Below, piece by piece: positions 1 through 9,499 of a stretch of DNA of 64,000 nucleotides. Both the position numbers and the translations under genes were made by a program. Numbering within the stretch: position 1 is the stretch's first letter; every line of letters begins with the position of its first letter. Origin of the DNA: Trifolium pratense (lineage: Eukaryota; Streptophyta; Magnoliopsida; Fabales; Fabaceae); NCBI RefSeq assembly GCF_020283565.1, contig NC_060062.1, positions 32,651,115 to 32,715,114 of the forward strand, in the 5' to 3' direction. The notes beneath the pieces were generated by a model. The model had not been told where the DNA came from, made no database searches, and was given only the letters and a program-made list of their open reading frames with translations.

Positions 1-53
1 AAATTGAAAATAATTTAATATGTTATTGAGACCCTTTAAAATCAATGACTTTC

Positions 54-129
54 GAGTTTTTATGAGCAAACCTAGATTAATATACTTGTGTGAGTTTTTA
101 TGAGCAAACCTAGATTAATATACTTGTGT
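54..129. repeat. Tandem duplication, 38-bp unit, two copies
   Basis: Two adjacent, essentially identical 38-bp units begin at 54 and 92 (each starts GAGTTTTTATGAGC). They lie in AT-rich DNA with no recognisable gene. The short open frame that starts in the repeat has no family resemblance and I do not call it. Confidence 0.85.
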
Positions 130-1003
130 GTGCTTCTACAGTTCTACTTCCTTTACCCTCTTTACCTTATGTGCATCTTATTGTTGAGTCTTATAAAGAT
201 TTTAAAAACCACAAATATTCTTGTGTTTTTCGCACCTTTAAAAGGGATGTTTAGTCTAGCTCTGATTCTTCAATGTCTTCATAGCTCACTCCATCCTTAT
301 CTCCAACTTCATCACAATCATGAATTTTATGACCTGTAGATATCTCAGATCAATAGTATCCATTTTGAGGGATATTCTCAGAATAGATATATTCAGATGC
401 ACACACAGGTGTTGACTACATAGATAAATAAGCAAGTGATGGCATCAAATAAAACAACTTATAGTTATAATGTCTTAATAATAAAACATAATAATCAGGA
501 AGATTCCGTGAAGCAACAGCTACTCCATAGGCCGCTTACCTGAATGCACCTGCTTATCTTCACATATTCGTTGACGAAAACCTTGGATCTTACGGACATC
601 CTCCTGTTCTAAGTATCCTCCCCTACTAGCACCGTCACTACAGAGGAGAATATTGCACTCCCCGGACAAGAAATAATAAAGATTTGTTCAGGGGTCCCAA
701 CCTTGAAGAGTAAGAAATAATAAATTAGAAGCAGTAGTAAATTGAAATAAAATTTCTCAAGAGTATATACACTTACTCTTGAGAAATCTGGTTGCTGTGA
801 CACTTACAAGATTCAACAATAATGCTTGTTGGAATAAATAAATCCAGCGTCGTCCTTAGGATTCGATGGGCTTAACATCCCAAGCCATGGCGCTTAGGCG
901 CATCCCCTTAAAGAACTCTATACTATAAGTATATTAAGTTGTACCTTCACTAACAACAATTGCTTTTCATATAGTGGTAAGCGCTTGATCCTACAATACT
1001 TAC
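130..1003. other. AT-rich intergenic DNA, no gene recognised
   Basis: No convincing coding exon is visible. A minus-strand stretch around 520-800 has a few dozen codons of open frame with a possible splice donor near 540, but I recognise no family. It could be debris downstream of the helicase remnant that starts at 1004. Confidence 0.4.
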
Positions 1004-1741
1004 AATAATATGCGGTTGCTGTGAAATCAGTTTGGCATGATGCACCATGTTGCGCGTTTCAGCAAGCTAGCCATCGGAAAAGGCAATGATAGCAATCAAA
1101 ATAGATTGTGTTAGTAACAAAAAATTCATGATTAAAAACAAAAAAAGTATTAGAACTCACGAAAGCACACTTGACACCAAATTGAGATCCTAGAGCAAAA
1201 AAGTATTCAGCAATTTGAACACCAAGGTGCCTATATAGTTTAAGAAAAAGGTTAGTTAAACAAATACGAGTGATGAACTATGAACCACCGACACAGACAC
1301 CTGACACTTACACGTCGACACTAATAATAATTTGAAAAACTGACATAATTAAGTGTAATCATAACTGTCGATGTCGTGTCGGGGTCGGTCGGACGACTCC
1401 GACACGTGTCCGACACGGGACACAGCTAATCTGTGGAGTGTTCGTGCTTCATTGGTGATGAATATGATTATGATCGGGTATACATACCTTGTAGGAGATA
1501 GCACACAAGCAAAGAAAGTGTTTAGGTTCGGTCTGGTTTCTAAGAGGGTATGCAATATAGGAAGAACAAAATCCCCAACCTTACCGGAACGCGGTGGGGA
1601 AATTGCAAACACATCATCTTTTCCTTGTAGTGCAAGGGGAATCATTTCTCTCTGAATCTTCGTCGGATCATACCAAACCAGGTTTTTTTCACAAGCTTCC
1701 ACCAATTCAAAAGATAAGCCCAAATCTGTAAATGACTTCAT
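1004..1741 (-). pseudogene. DEAD-box ATP-dependent RNA helicase remnant (RH10/Rrp3-like)
   Basis: Three exons can be read on the minus strand. Exon 1 (1741-1488) encodes the Q-motif region and motif I region: a start MKSFTDLGLS, then KIQREMIPLAL, then ACVLSPTR ending at a GTATGT donor. Exon 2 (1230-1161) continues with VQIAEYFFALGS and GVKCAF before a GTGAGT donor. Exon 3 (1066-1004) reads MVHHAKLISQQPHII before GTAAGT. These follow one another in the order seen in plant RH10-type helicases, which act in rRNA processing in the nucleus. The Walker A motif, normally AQTGSGKT, is degraded to PPRSGKV, so ATP binding should be lost. There is an extra residue after GKD, and no exon for DEAD, SAT or the C-terminal RecA lobe is visible downstream. 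I therefore call a truncated pseudogene. The family is clear; the exact orthologue is an inference. Confidence 0.75.
1357..1450. repeat. Dispersed GTGTCCGACACG-rich repeat, copy 1
   Basis: A GC-rich stretch with overlapping CCGACACGTGTCC-type palindromic words lies in the intron between helicase exons 1 and 2. A related copy in the same orientation occurs at 15870-15975: both begin AATCATAA, continue with TGTCGG-type words, and end in a related GGAGTGT-CG-TGCTTC block. Two copies in one window suggest a dispersed element; its class is unknown. Confidence 0.55.
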
Positions 1742-1902
1742 TTATTCTAGCGAGTGAGACTCCAACTTCTATTGTAACCCTATCGCAACACTCGACGTCG
1801 TGTTTTAGGTTTTTCTTAGCGTCTATTTGGTTCAAAATATATGGAGGGGAGGAGATGTGATAAAATATTTTTAATAAAAGATAATTTTGCCAAAAACTCT
1901 CA

Positions 1903-1907
<5 letters not shown>

Positions 1908-1938
<31 letters not shown>
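1908..1938. repeat. (TA)n microsatellite
   Basis: An uninterrupted AT dinucleotide run that ends exactly at the left terminus of the inverted-repeat element starting at 1939. Confidence 0.9.
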
Positions 1939-1940
<2 letters not shown>

Positions 1941-2797
1941 GGACACTTCAAGTGAGAGGAGTGTCTTATTGTGAGAGATGAGAGCCTTAAATCCTGACCA
2001 TCTGACCAAAATTAATGGTTGTGATTAAAACATGCCAAATACACCTTTTGTATTCTGCTTCGTCCCAATTCCTTGTTCCATCCCCTTCGCCGTCACATCA
2101 CATATTCACACCTCAGAACAGAGATTAAACAGTTCTCAATCCCCTCCACCACGGCTTCTCCAAATTCCACCACCAATTTGTCAAGACTCAATGGACAATT
2201 TGATAATTTATCCAAAATTATTCTCTATCACAAAGGGATTCGACTACACTTTCTCTTAATGATTAATTCAAGTATTCAATTACCCTTCCTTTTCTTAAGA
2301 TTCCTTTTGAAATCTTGATTATAAATTACTACTTCAACACAGCCAAAACAATTGAAATCGCCAGAACCCATAACTAATTAGTTGTGAAATTTTTTTTTTA
2401 ATCAAATTAATTGTGAAATATATTATTATAAAAAATAAGCAAAATAATTATGCTTTGAGATCTGTCGAATATCACCAACTTCCTCAATTTTAATCCACCG
2501 CCACCGACCATGAAAGTTGAATTCGCAGATCTGAGACAGAGGAGAATCGAGCATGAACAAGCAAAATGAGAACGAAACAAAAGGCAAGTGCGCACACAAT
2601 TATTTTTTTAACGAAATTTAATAGCAGCCGTTGTTTTTGAATGAAGGGCTATGATCTTCTTTTTTTTTTTGAAAACTTGGTATCCGGCCTTAGGACCGAC
2701 TAATTCAAGGGGACCAATCCCACCGCCCACTTGCGGAAGGGCTATGATCTTGTCCTCTCATCTCTCATAATAAGACACTACTCTCACTTGAAGTGTC

Positions 2798-2799
<2 letters not shown>
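1939..2799. mobile_element. Non-autonomous inverted-repeat element 1 in (TA)n
   Basis: Left end GGGGACACTTCAAGTGAGAG (1939 on) is mirrored at the right end by CTCTCACTTGAAGTGTCCC (to 2799). The inverted match runs for about 45 bp, including GTGTCTTATTGTGAGAGATGAGAG and its complement. Both sides abut TA tracts. The 860-bp interior has only short open frames with no family resemblance. The arrangement resembles rice 'Micron' elements, which insert in TA microsatellites; family membership is not shown here. Confidence 0.75.

Positions 2800-2828
<29 letters not shown>
2800..2828. repeat. (TA)n microsatellite between two elements
   Basis: The AT dinucleotide run joins the right terminus of the first element directly to the left terminus of the second, with no other sequence between them. 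Confidence 0.9.
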
Positions 2829-2831
<3 letters not shown>

Positions 2832-3756
2832 GATGTATATTATGAGAATGATAAAAATATATGAGAATATGAGAATGAATAATAATCATTAGATTAAAAT
2901 GAATGGTTGAGATTAAAACACTTTTTAATGTGTCTATTCCACTCAATCACAAACCCTTCAACTTCTCTCTTCATTCCTTCGAAGAATCTTTCTCTTCCCT
3001 GCGGCCGTCTCTCTCTTCCGGCGACCATCTCTCCCTCGGCGAACAACTCTCTCTCCTCTCTCGCGGTGACCTTGCATATCTTTCTATCTCTCGGAAAACA
3101 CGTTGATGATTGTGAGGTTGAAGCAAAGTGAAAAGGTATGATTTTGATTCCAAGGAGTAATTGTGACAGATTGAAGAGAATAATTGATAACTCTGTGGGT
3201 TGAAGGGAAGTGGAAAAGTTGGATTTTGATACCAGGAAAATGGAATTGCTGAAACGGGGATTGTGGAAATTGAGTTGGAGGTTTGGTTGAAAATGGGGCG
3301 GTGGAATTTGCATGGTGATTGTGGTGTAATTCTCTGTTTTGGTTAGGTGTTGTTATTTTTGGAATTAGTGATTTCTTGAGTTTTATGTTGCAGGTGTTGT
3401 TATTAGGATTTCATGACTTAAAATTGATTTCATGAATTGGGATTTTTTTTTTTTAAGATGATAAATTGAGATTTTTGTTTTGTGTTTTGCAATTTGCTCT
3501 ATATATTTTCTGTTCGTTCATTTTTTAGAAGATGAGAACTGAGAAGTAATAGGCGAGCAATCGTCGACGACGACTCAGTAATGGGATGGGTGAGTCATTG
3601 GAGAAGATGAGAAGCTGAAACAAGATTGGACCAAGTGTGGACAGTACACATTAATTTTTTGTGGAACATTTTAATCTAAACCATTTATTTTAATCTAATG
3701 GCTAAAAAATCATTCTCATATTCTCATATATCTTTACCATTCTCATATGATACATC

Positions 3757-3760
<4 letters not shown>
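2829..3760. mobile_element. Non-autonomous inverted-repeat element 2 in (TA)n
   Basis: Left end GAGGATGTATATTATGAGAA is mirrored at 3711-3760 (ending TGATACATCCTC). About 50 bp match in inverted orientation, built of repeated ATGAGAAT words. The interior contains a CT-rich stretch (about 2950-3080, with CTTCTCTC and CTCTTCC words) that looks like a plant 5' UTR or first exon. It could be captured gene sequence, but no protein family is recognisable. Confidence 0.75.

Positions 3761-3791
<31 letters not shown>
3761..3791. repeat. (TA)n microsatellite between two elements
   Basis: The AT dinucleotide run directly joins the second and third inverted-repeat elements. Confidence 0.9.
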
Positions 3792-3793
<2 letters not shown>

Positions 3794-4456
3794 CTTAATT
3801 AGTAAAATGGTCCTTTAAAGATATTTTAAGTTTCGCAATGGTCCCTTAAAAAAAAAAGTTTCGCCTAAGTCCCTTAAAAGAACATCTGTTAGTCATTTCC
3901 GTTACTTTTTAACTGTAAATGTCTAAGGTGAACCAATATTACTGATGGTCCATCATAGACCTCATTAATTGTTTTAATTTTAACCTTTTGATTTTTTTAA
4001 TAAAAAAAACACCATTGAATCTTTCATGTGCATTGTATCTATTGTGAACTACAACACTTAATTATACTATTTACCTTTTCTTCATCTTTTTCACTCTTCT
4101 TGTTCATCATGTTCATTGATCAGCAAACCCAGAAAGAAAAAAAGGTAAAACAATCCCAAATCTTTGCACTGTACATTGGTGCTATTATTTCTCTTTTCCA
4201 TTGAACAAAACAACAATAAAGATTAGAACACAGTGAAGGTAGAAGATGAAGGAAGGAAAATAAAATTGGATGTTTTTGGTACACTATTAGTAACAGTGGA
4301 CTTGCACAAAATTAACGGTTTTTTTGAAAAAATGGACGGAAATGATTATTATGAGTAACGGTGATATTAATAAGGGACTAATCTGAACATTTTTTTCTTT
4401 AAGGGACCATTGTGAAACTTAAAATGTCTTTAAGGGACCAATTGACTAATTAAGCC
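3792..4456. mobile_element. Non-autonomous inverted-repeat element 3 in (TA)n
   Basis: Left end GGCTTAATTAGTAAAATGGT is mirrored at the right by ACCAATTGACTAATTAAGCC (ending 4456). The inverted arms extend about 65-80 bp, including TTAAGTTTCGCAATGGTCCC and its counterpart. A TA tract follows at 4457-4466. This GGCTTAATT...GGTCC terminus is common in legume MITE-like repeats. No coding capacity. Confidence 0.8.
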
Positions 4457-4709
4457 ATATATATATTTTAGAAACTCTCTCAAATATTATATATACCTTT
4501 TTTTTAACTCTCTAAAATATAATTTTTTTATTTGCAGAAATTCTCAAATATCTCAAATAATTTTTTTTTGTAGACCCTTAGGGTTTGAGAGAGTTTTTAC
4601 AAAAATAAAATAAATTAAATTATATTTGAGAGTTTCTACCAAAATTATCCTTTATTAAACACATTTCTCACATTCTCTCCCTTCCATCTACTTCGAACCA
4701 AACAGACTC

Positions 4710-4836
4710 TTCGATACATTTCGAAATAGAGAAATTTTTAATGGAGCAGGTGCTATACGAGAACAATTAGTTGATCTGGATTTAAGAATTATTATAGATT
4801 CTTCGTTGGTAGAATTAATGGAAAGAATTAGGAGAA
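4710..4836 (+). pseudogene. rpoC1: Nuclear plastid DNA fragment, rpoC1 (plastid RNA polymerase beta')
   Basis: Translation on the plus strand gives FDTFRNREI, then [19 protein letters not shown], then SLVE. These are conserved blocks of the plastid-encoded RNA polymerase beta' subunit. After about 36 codons a 3-bp insertion adds a residue, and a following 2-bp insertion shifts the frame. Similarity stops near 4836 within a GAGGGT. Only a small internal piece of a long gene is present, so this is a NUPT and cannot function. Its left edge lies within 2 bp of the outer inverted-repeat element ending at 4708. Confidence 0.8.
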
Positions 4837-5038
4837 AAGAGGGTGCATCCTAATTCGTCAGCGCCTTTTCTTTTAAGAATGCATCTGGTTCTATCTTTCT
4901 TTCGCCAGTTAGTACACCTTTTAGTGATTCTAGTAGATTTGGTTAGACATCGCAATGCAATCGTATCACATCTCAACTGGGGAGCGGTTATGGTGCAAGC
5001 GAACTCCTTATGCACCATGCATAAATAACACATAAAAT

Positions 5039-5165
5039 CATTCCACATCAAAATCGTTTTGGATTACAACCCTCTGAAACCATTCCACAATAAAAATGGT
5101 TTTGGCATGATTAAGTACATCTAATGTGAAACCATTCCACAACAAAAATGGTTTTGGCATGATTT
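5039..5165. repeat. Short tandem repeat with internal inverted arms (42-52 bp spacing)
   Basis: Three copies of a CATTCCACA(A/T)(T/C)AAAAATGGTTTTGG-like unit start at 5039, 5081 and 5133. Each pairs AAACCATT with AATGGTTTT, so each unit could fold. The first copy is diverged (AAAATCGTTTTGG). No gene is associated; 4837-5038 to its left has no recognisable feature. Confidence 0.6.
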
Positions 5166-5606
5166 TAGTTTAAAACTAACTACGAAACAATCTGATAACG
5201 TTCAGGGGTTGCTGTATGGAAATCAAAGTTTAGAAAAAGCAATTAAAGAGACAGATTTTATAATTTACTGTAATTTATTTGTATGATAATAGGTGATTAA
5301 TTTAAATTTGAATTCTTTATTAAAAAAAGTAATCTACGTTTGAATTGTTCAGTTAATTTCTTATTTACCAAATCAACAAATCAGATAAAATAATAAAGAC
5401 TGAATCAAAAATAAAAAAGAGAAATGTAAAGAAAAGTTACCGGTTTTTCTTTTTTAAAGAATGAAACAATCAAAAAAGCAGATTTTATTTTACTCAATTA
5501 AAGAGAATTTTATTTTTGAACTAAAAAAAAGAGATTTTTATTTTGTTCCAAAAAAGTGAGATTTTATTTTTGATTCAGTTAAAAAAATTATGACTAACAT
5601 CTAAGT
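5166..5606. other. AT-rich upstream region of the defensin-like gene
   Basis: A/T-rich sequence with many A and T runs and no coding features. It precedes the TATA box at 5607 and presumably holds the promoter of the gene that starts at 5661. No specific cis element stands out. Confidence 0.4.
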
Positions 5607-5615
5607 CTATAAATA
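5607..5615 (+). promoter_or_regulatory. TATA box of the defensin-like gene
   Basis: CTATAAATA lies 46-54 bp upstream of the ATG at 5661. That would place a transcription start near 5640 and a 5' leader of about 20-25 nt, as is usual for small secreted peptide genes. Confidence 0.65.
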
Positions 5616-5660
5616 ACACACAAACAAGATGGTATAGACCAAGACAAAAAACTAACTGAA

Positions 5661-6001
5661 ATGGCCAAACAAATCTCAAACTTTTTCCACTTTTTTGTCA
5701 TTCTAGTTCTAGTTGCTGCTGGTAAGTATACATCTATTTTATTAGTTAATATTTTTCTTTGGTTTTTAGCCAAACATTATATTTTATTATCATTTGAAGC
5801 CTAATTTTCATTATTTTTTTTTATTCATTACAAGTTTGGAATATGGGGCAACAACAAGTGGAAGGTGGAAATGTTCCATGTCAAACACCTTTGGGAGCAT
5901 GTGGTCCAGCTGGGGATTGTGATAAAAGGTGCAAAGCCTTACATGTTGAAGGTGAAGGGTCATGCAATTTGGGATTATGTACTTGTACTCATTGGTGTTA
6001 G
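5661..6001 (+). CDS. Defensin-like secreted cysteine-rich peptide (DEFL), two exons
   Basis: Exon 1 is 5661-5721 and exon 2 is 5835-6001, joined across a GTAAGT...TTACAAG intron in phase 1. The product is 75 residues. Residues 1-21 form a hydrophobic signal peptide (MAKQISNFF, then FVILVLVAA), so it should enter the secretory pathway. The mature part has eight cysteines spaced C-x6-C-x5-C-x3-C-x10-C-x4-C-x-C-x3-C. The C-x3-C and C-x-C pairs are those of the CS-alpha-beta defensin fold, and GSC before a further cysteine resembles the gamma-core. Plant family members act in defence, reproduction or, in Medicago relatives, nodules; nothing here says which. The split after the signal peptide is the usual DEFL gene structure. 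A TATA box lies upstream and an AATAAA at 6095. The frame is intact. Eight cysteines argue against a typical nodule NCR peptide, which has four or six. Confidence 0.85.
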
Positions 6002-7098
6002 TCTACTCTTTAAGAAAAATAGATCTTCAGAAAATTAGAAAACACAAATGTTATGCTTTTGTTGCACGAGTTGATGTACCCTTTTACTTCTGTTAATAAA
6101 AATAAAAAAATTGCTTATTAAAAATAATCATAATGTTGCCTTAGAAGTACTTTTATAATTTTATTGAGGTATGCTAATAATTTTTACCTCTTATGATTTA
6201 TATTATATATTCCTCATTCCATTTCTCCAAATTGCAGTTTTCTCTTTGCAAAAGTTTTATTTCAAAATCTACGTAGTTATATTTTTTGGTCCATAATCTA
6301 CGTAGTTATATATAGACTATATATGTATAACTTTAAGGTCAGATTTTAATCTCTTTTAAAGATTTTTAGAGGTTTGATCTTAATAGGACGGTTCAGATTT
6401 GTTGTTTGCATGTAACACTGTACAAAATCAAAATCCCAAAGTCTAATTAAGGTCTTTCCTATGTTGGGTCATAAGGGGCCGAGGGGATCATCCATATTGG
6501 AGTAAAAGCAACTACACAAGTGAATTGAATAACACATCTTAAACAAAAATTTTAATGAGTTTGATTTTTAGGTCATCTCATTTATAATATACTTGAGTAA
6601 AAAAATAAAATAATAACATTCACTTTTCAAAACAATGTAGAACTCAAGTTACACCTCACACTTGCCACAACACCTTAAAGCTATAATATGATTTAGTAGT
6701 CGTGGAATGTAGCTAGGGGACAAAGCGGGCGGTCTGTCCCGTTTAGGCTCGCCCTGATTTAAGCTGTCCAAAAGCGGAGCTGGGAGGGCCAACTTTGGTG
6801 TTCGAGCTTAAAATTTAAGCCCATCCCATATATCCGAATATTAGAAAGGAAAAAAAGACAAAGAAAAGTAAATTAAATAGGTGATGCTTTGTCAAAGAAA
6901 AAATAGGTGATGCTTTGGTTTTTACTTTTTACAAAATAATATTTATAAATTTACAAGTTTTATATTATCCTTTAATTACTTTGGTAATTTTCTAAAGACA
7001 ATATTAGTAGTGTATATTGATTTGTAGATCAAGTGGGAAGGAATATATGTTACATGACTAATGGCATGATAATTTTCTTCTTCTTCTTCATCTTTTTC
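6002..7098. other. Intergenic, AT-rich; 3' region of DEFL gene and a GC-rich patch
   Basis: AATAAA at 6095-6100 is a plausible polyadenylation signal for the preceding gene. Around 6711-6830 a GC-richer patch (GGGACAAAGCGGGCGG, GTCTGTCCCG) stands out from its surroundings and may be a fragment of a dispersed repeat. Otherwise I see nothing. Confidence 0.4.
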
Positions 7099-7108
7099 TA
7101 TATATACT
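7099..7108 (+). promoter_or_regulatory. TATA-like box upstream of the DEFL relic
   Basis: CTATATATAC precedes the relic signal-peptide exon that ends at 7207, in an arrangement like that of the intact defensin-like gene 1.5 kb upstream. Confidence 0.4.
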
Positions 7109-7164
7109 GATCACAATTTTACCATCACCATTTACATGATCACCAAATACTCAATTAATGCGCC

Positions 7165-7620
7165 TCTATTTTCATGTTTCTTATTGTGATGATGCTCAAT
7201 GCTAAAGGTACGTAGTTCACACTAATAGCAAATTGAAAGTTGAACTTAAATTGATATTTAGTTGTTCTATAATCATCGACGTTGGCTGCAATGCCAAAAT
7301 TAGCCAAAGTATATATAAACCTTTAAAAAATGAATAGATCAATAATCAAAATATATTCACAAAAAAAAAAAAAAATTCATTGACATTAAAAAAGATTGTC
7401 TAAGCAAATGAGTACACATGTTTTATTTTTGGTCTACGTAGCATCATAGCTAGAATTTCACTTTAATGTGCTTACGAAAGTTCAAACTCCAATCCCTATT
7501 TTATATGTAATATTTTTACAAATTGAATTATGCTTACAAAAACAACACAATTTTTGTATAAACTTAGACTTTGTAAACAACTGTGCTTTAAATGAGAGCA
7601 CATGTGGTAAAGGTGATTAA
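7165..7620 (+). pseudogene. Relic of a second defensin-like (DEFL/NCR) gene
   Basis: A 43-bp stretch (7165-7207) translates as SIFMFLIVMMLNAK plus the first base of a glycine codon, then a GTACGT donor in phase 1. That is the hydrophobic core and splice position of a DEFL or NCR signal exon. The same frame has a stop a few codons upstream and no suitable start, apart from an internal ATG at 7174. About 350 bp on, 7561-7617 reads NNCALNESTCGKGD before a TAA, with a C-x6-C spacing like the first pair of the intact gene. The remaining cysteines are absent. I interpret this as a decayed duplicate; the second exon is the weaker half of the call. Confidence 0.45.
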
Positions 7621-8031
7621 GGTTGAATTCGAATTGAATTCATCAAACAAATACATTAAACTCAAGTAATTAATGAGATTTTTCTAAGACGAATTTTTCG
7701 AGAGAACCGAGTTCAACTTTTGGTAGAAATAATTTTTGCTCATGTTTTACTTACCTCGCAGCCAAACTTTGAATTATCGGAAACTCCTTCCCTTAAGAAT
7801 TATTGGGTTAATTAATAACGAAAAAATATTGTATGTTTCAATGTGAAGATGTGGGAACCATTGAAACAGAGAAGTGATATGTTAATGAGATTACACGATT
7901 CATAAAACAAAATCATGCCATATAAAATTTTAGGATTTCAGTAATTATTAATTGAGCACTCCTCCCTCACATGTTTGCATTGTTCTATAAATGTAATTTA
8001 TTCACAATCTTTTTAAGGTGTTTATAAACAG
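7621..8031. other. Intergenic, AT-rich, no feature seen
   Basis: I find no coding similarity, inverted repeat or tandem repeat of note. Confidence 0.4.
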
Positions 8032-8985
8032 TGGCGGAATCGGAAAATAATTCTTGGGTGGGCCGCAAAAAAATTATAATATTGAAATTAAATATAAAAA
8101 TTATATTTCATACAAAAATTTAATTTAGAATAAATATAAATTTTACCATAAAATTAAATTTCATGCTCTAAATAATATTCTAGGTGTTCCAAATGACTTG
8201 AAAAATTATCAGATTTATTTTAAACTAGCGGGCCAGGCAAGCGCGTTCCGCGCCTGCCTGTGTCTAACTTATGTAAAAAAAATAATATGCTTTATTTTAT
8301 AATGTGTTTGTTAATAAAAGATTTTTGCTATTAAAAAAAGATGTGTCTTATGTTATGGTGAGTTTGTTAATAAAAAAAATTTTTGCTACTAAAAAAAATC
8401 AAGGGTATTGTTAAGTGTTATTTCAAATGATAGTGAAGGGCAAAATGGACCAAAGAAAAAGCCAGCCCAAACTCCCTCATCCCTTTATTATATATTGTTA
8501 TAGAATAGATTAATATTTATACAAGTTGGATCATAAAAAAATTATATATTTTATTGCTTAAAAGATAATAATTATTTTTAATTGAAAATAGTTGTGCTTT
8601 TTTTATAAAAGAAAAACAAAATTGTCTATTTCTTGTATTGATATATATACATGAAAATTAACATTTTATGAAAAAATGTGTTTGGTTAAGTGGTTTGAGG
8701 AATTGTTTTGGTCTCCAACTCTCCATGGGTTCAAATTATGGGTATTAAACATGAATTTTTTTAAAGGAAAAGAAGAAAATGTAAAAAATAAGGGAAGAGG
8801 GAGTTGAACACAAGATCTCTAGCCATAAAACCATGCTACAAACCCCTGGGCCGAACTCCCAGTTTAATATATTTATACCGCAACAAGTATATATATAGTA
8901 GATAGGTATAATTTTATAAAGCTCCCAAGGATATTTAAGTAATTTCACATATTTTGGGGGTGGGCCATGGCCCTCCCCAACCATT
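8032..8985. repeat. Probable degenerate dispersed repeat hosting a Helitron
   Basis: The left part contains CAGTGGCGGAATCGG and GGGTGGGCC, and the right part contains GGGTGGGCCATGGCCCTCC. Such words recur at the ends of repetitive elements in plant genomes (recalled, not checked). The span is AT-rich, has no long open frame, and contains the small Helitron at 8225-8509. The unit boundaries are guesses. Confidence 0.3.
8225..8509 (-). mobile_element. Non-autonomous mini-Helitron (285 bp)
   Basis: Read on the minus strand, the element starts TCTATTCTATAAC at 8509. It ends with a GC-rich hairpin (AGGCAGGCGCG GAA CGCGCTTGCCT, about 8234-8259), six more bases, then CTAG at 8228-8225. The flanks are A on the 5' side and T on the 3' side. 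TC start, 3' hairpin, CTRR terminus and insertion between A and T are the hallmarks of Helitrons. There is no Rep/helicase, so it depends on one elsewhere. The interior has an imperfect repeat of TTTGTTAATAAAA-TTTTTGCTA. CTAG is palindromic, so the orientation rests on the TC end and hairpin placement. Confidence 0.6.
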
Positions 8986-9499
8986 AAATTTATTTAGATT
9001 TTATAATAATCATGATTGTCTTAAAATGAACTTCTAGGAGAAGACTTGAAACCTACTTTTTATTTAATTTTCGGAGTTTTTTTCATTGATCAGATCACGA
9101 TCCTGCTAAAACCTCTTTTTAATTATTTTTTTTGTTTTTTATTTACTCCTTCCGTTCAAAAATAAATGGCCTATTATTTTTGGTTTTAAATATGATTTTT
9201 TAGATAACATATAAGTTCCTATAATTATCGTGTTTTTAGATGGTAGTCTCATAATTTTTTGTTCGTTTCGATTTAGTCTCTTAAAATTAAAAAATTGTTG
9301 CTTTTATTCCTTCTGTCAACTTATTGGACCAACATGACTTGATTTTATTGAGTCACATGAAATCAACTATTAAAATCAACGATTTTAAGGCTAAATCTGT
9401 GAAGAAAAAAAAACCTTCTAGGACTAAACTCAAAATGTCATAAATTCATAATTGTAGGGACTTTAATTATATTTAAAGAGAAGGAATTCGTTGAATTCA
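8986..9499. other. Intergenic, AT-rich, with a possible MITE end
   Basis: CTCCTTCCGTTCAAAAATAAATGG near 9148 resembles the terminus of Stowaway/Mariner-type MITEs (CTCCCTCCGTTTCAAAAT). I cannot find its matching right end. Nothing else is recognised. Confidence 0.3.

Larger units (their letters stand above)
1821..4708. mobile_element. Outer inverted-repeat element interrupted by three (TA)n-targeting elements
   Basis: Roughly 90-bp imperfect terminal inverted repeats lie at 1821-1910 (starting GTCTATTTGGTTC) and, inverted, at about 4618-4708 (ending GAACCAAACAGAC). They match through the blocks TTTAATAAA-GATAATTTTG and AACTCTCAAATAT. The interior is almost wholly made of three other inverted-repeat elements (1939-2799, 2829-3760, 3792-4456) separated by TA microsatellites. 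It looks like a MITE-type element whose central TA tract was a landing site. I cannot fix a target-site duplication. No transposase is visible. Confidence 0.6.

Noticed and set aside
4837..5038. Continuation of plastid DNA after the rpoC1 fragment
   Set aside because: The translated text stops matching at about 4836, and the following open frames resemble no plastid gene I can name.
8680..8860. A possible tRNA-derived SINE (GGTTCAAAT-like B box near 8728)
   Set aside because: No clear A box at proper spacing, no defined 3' tail and no target duplication could be seen.
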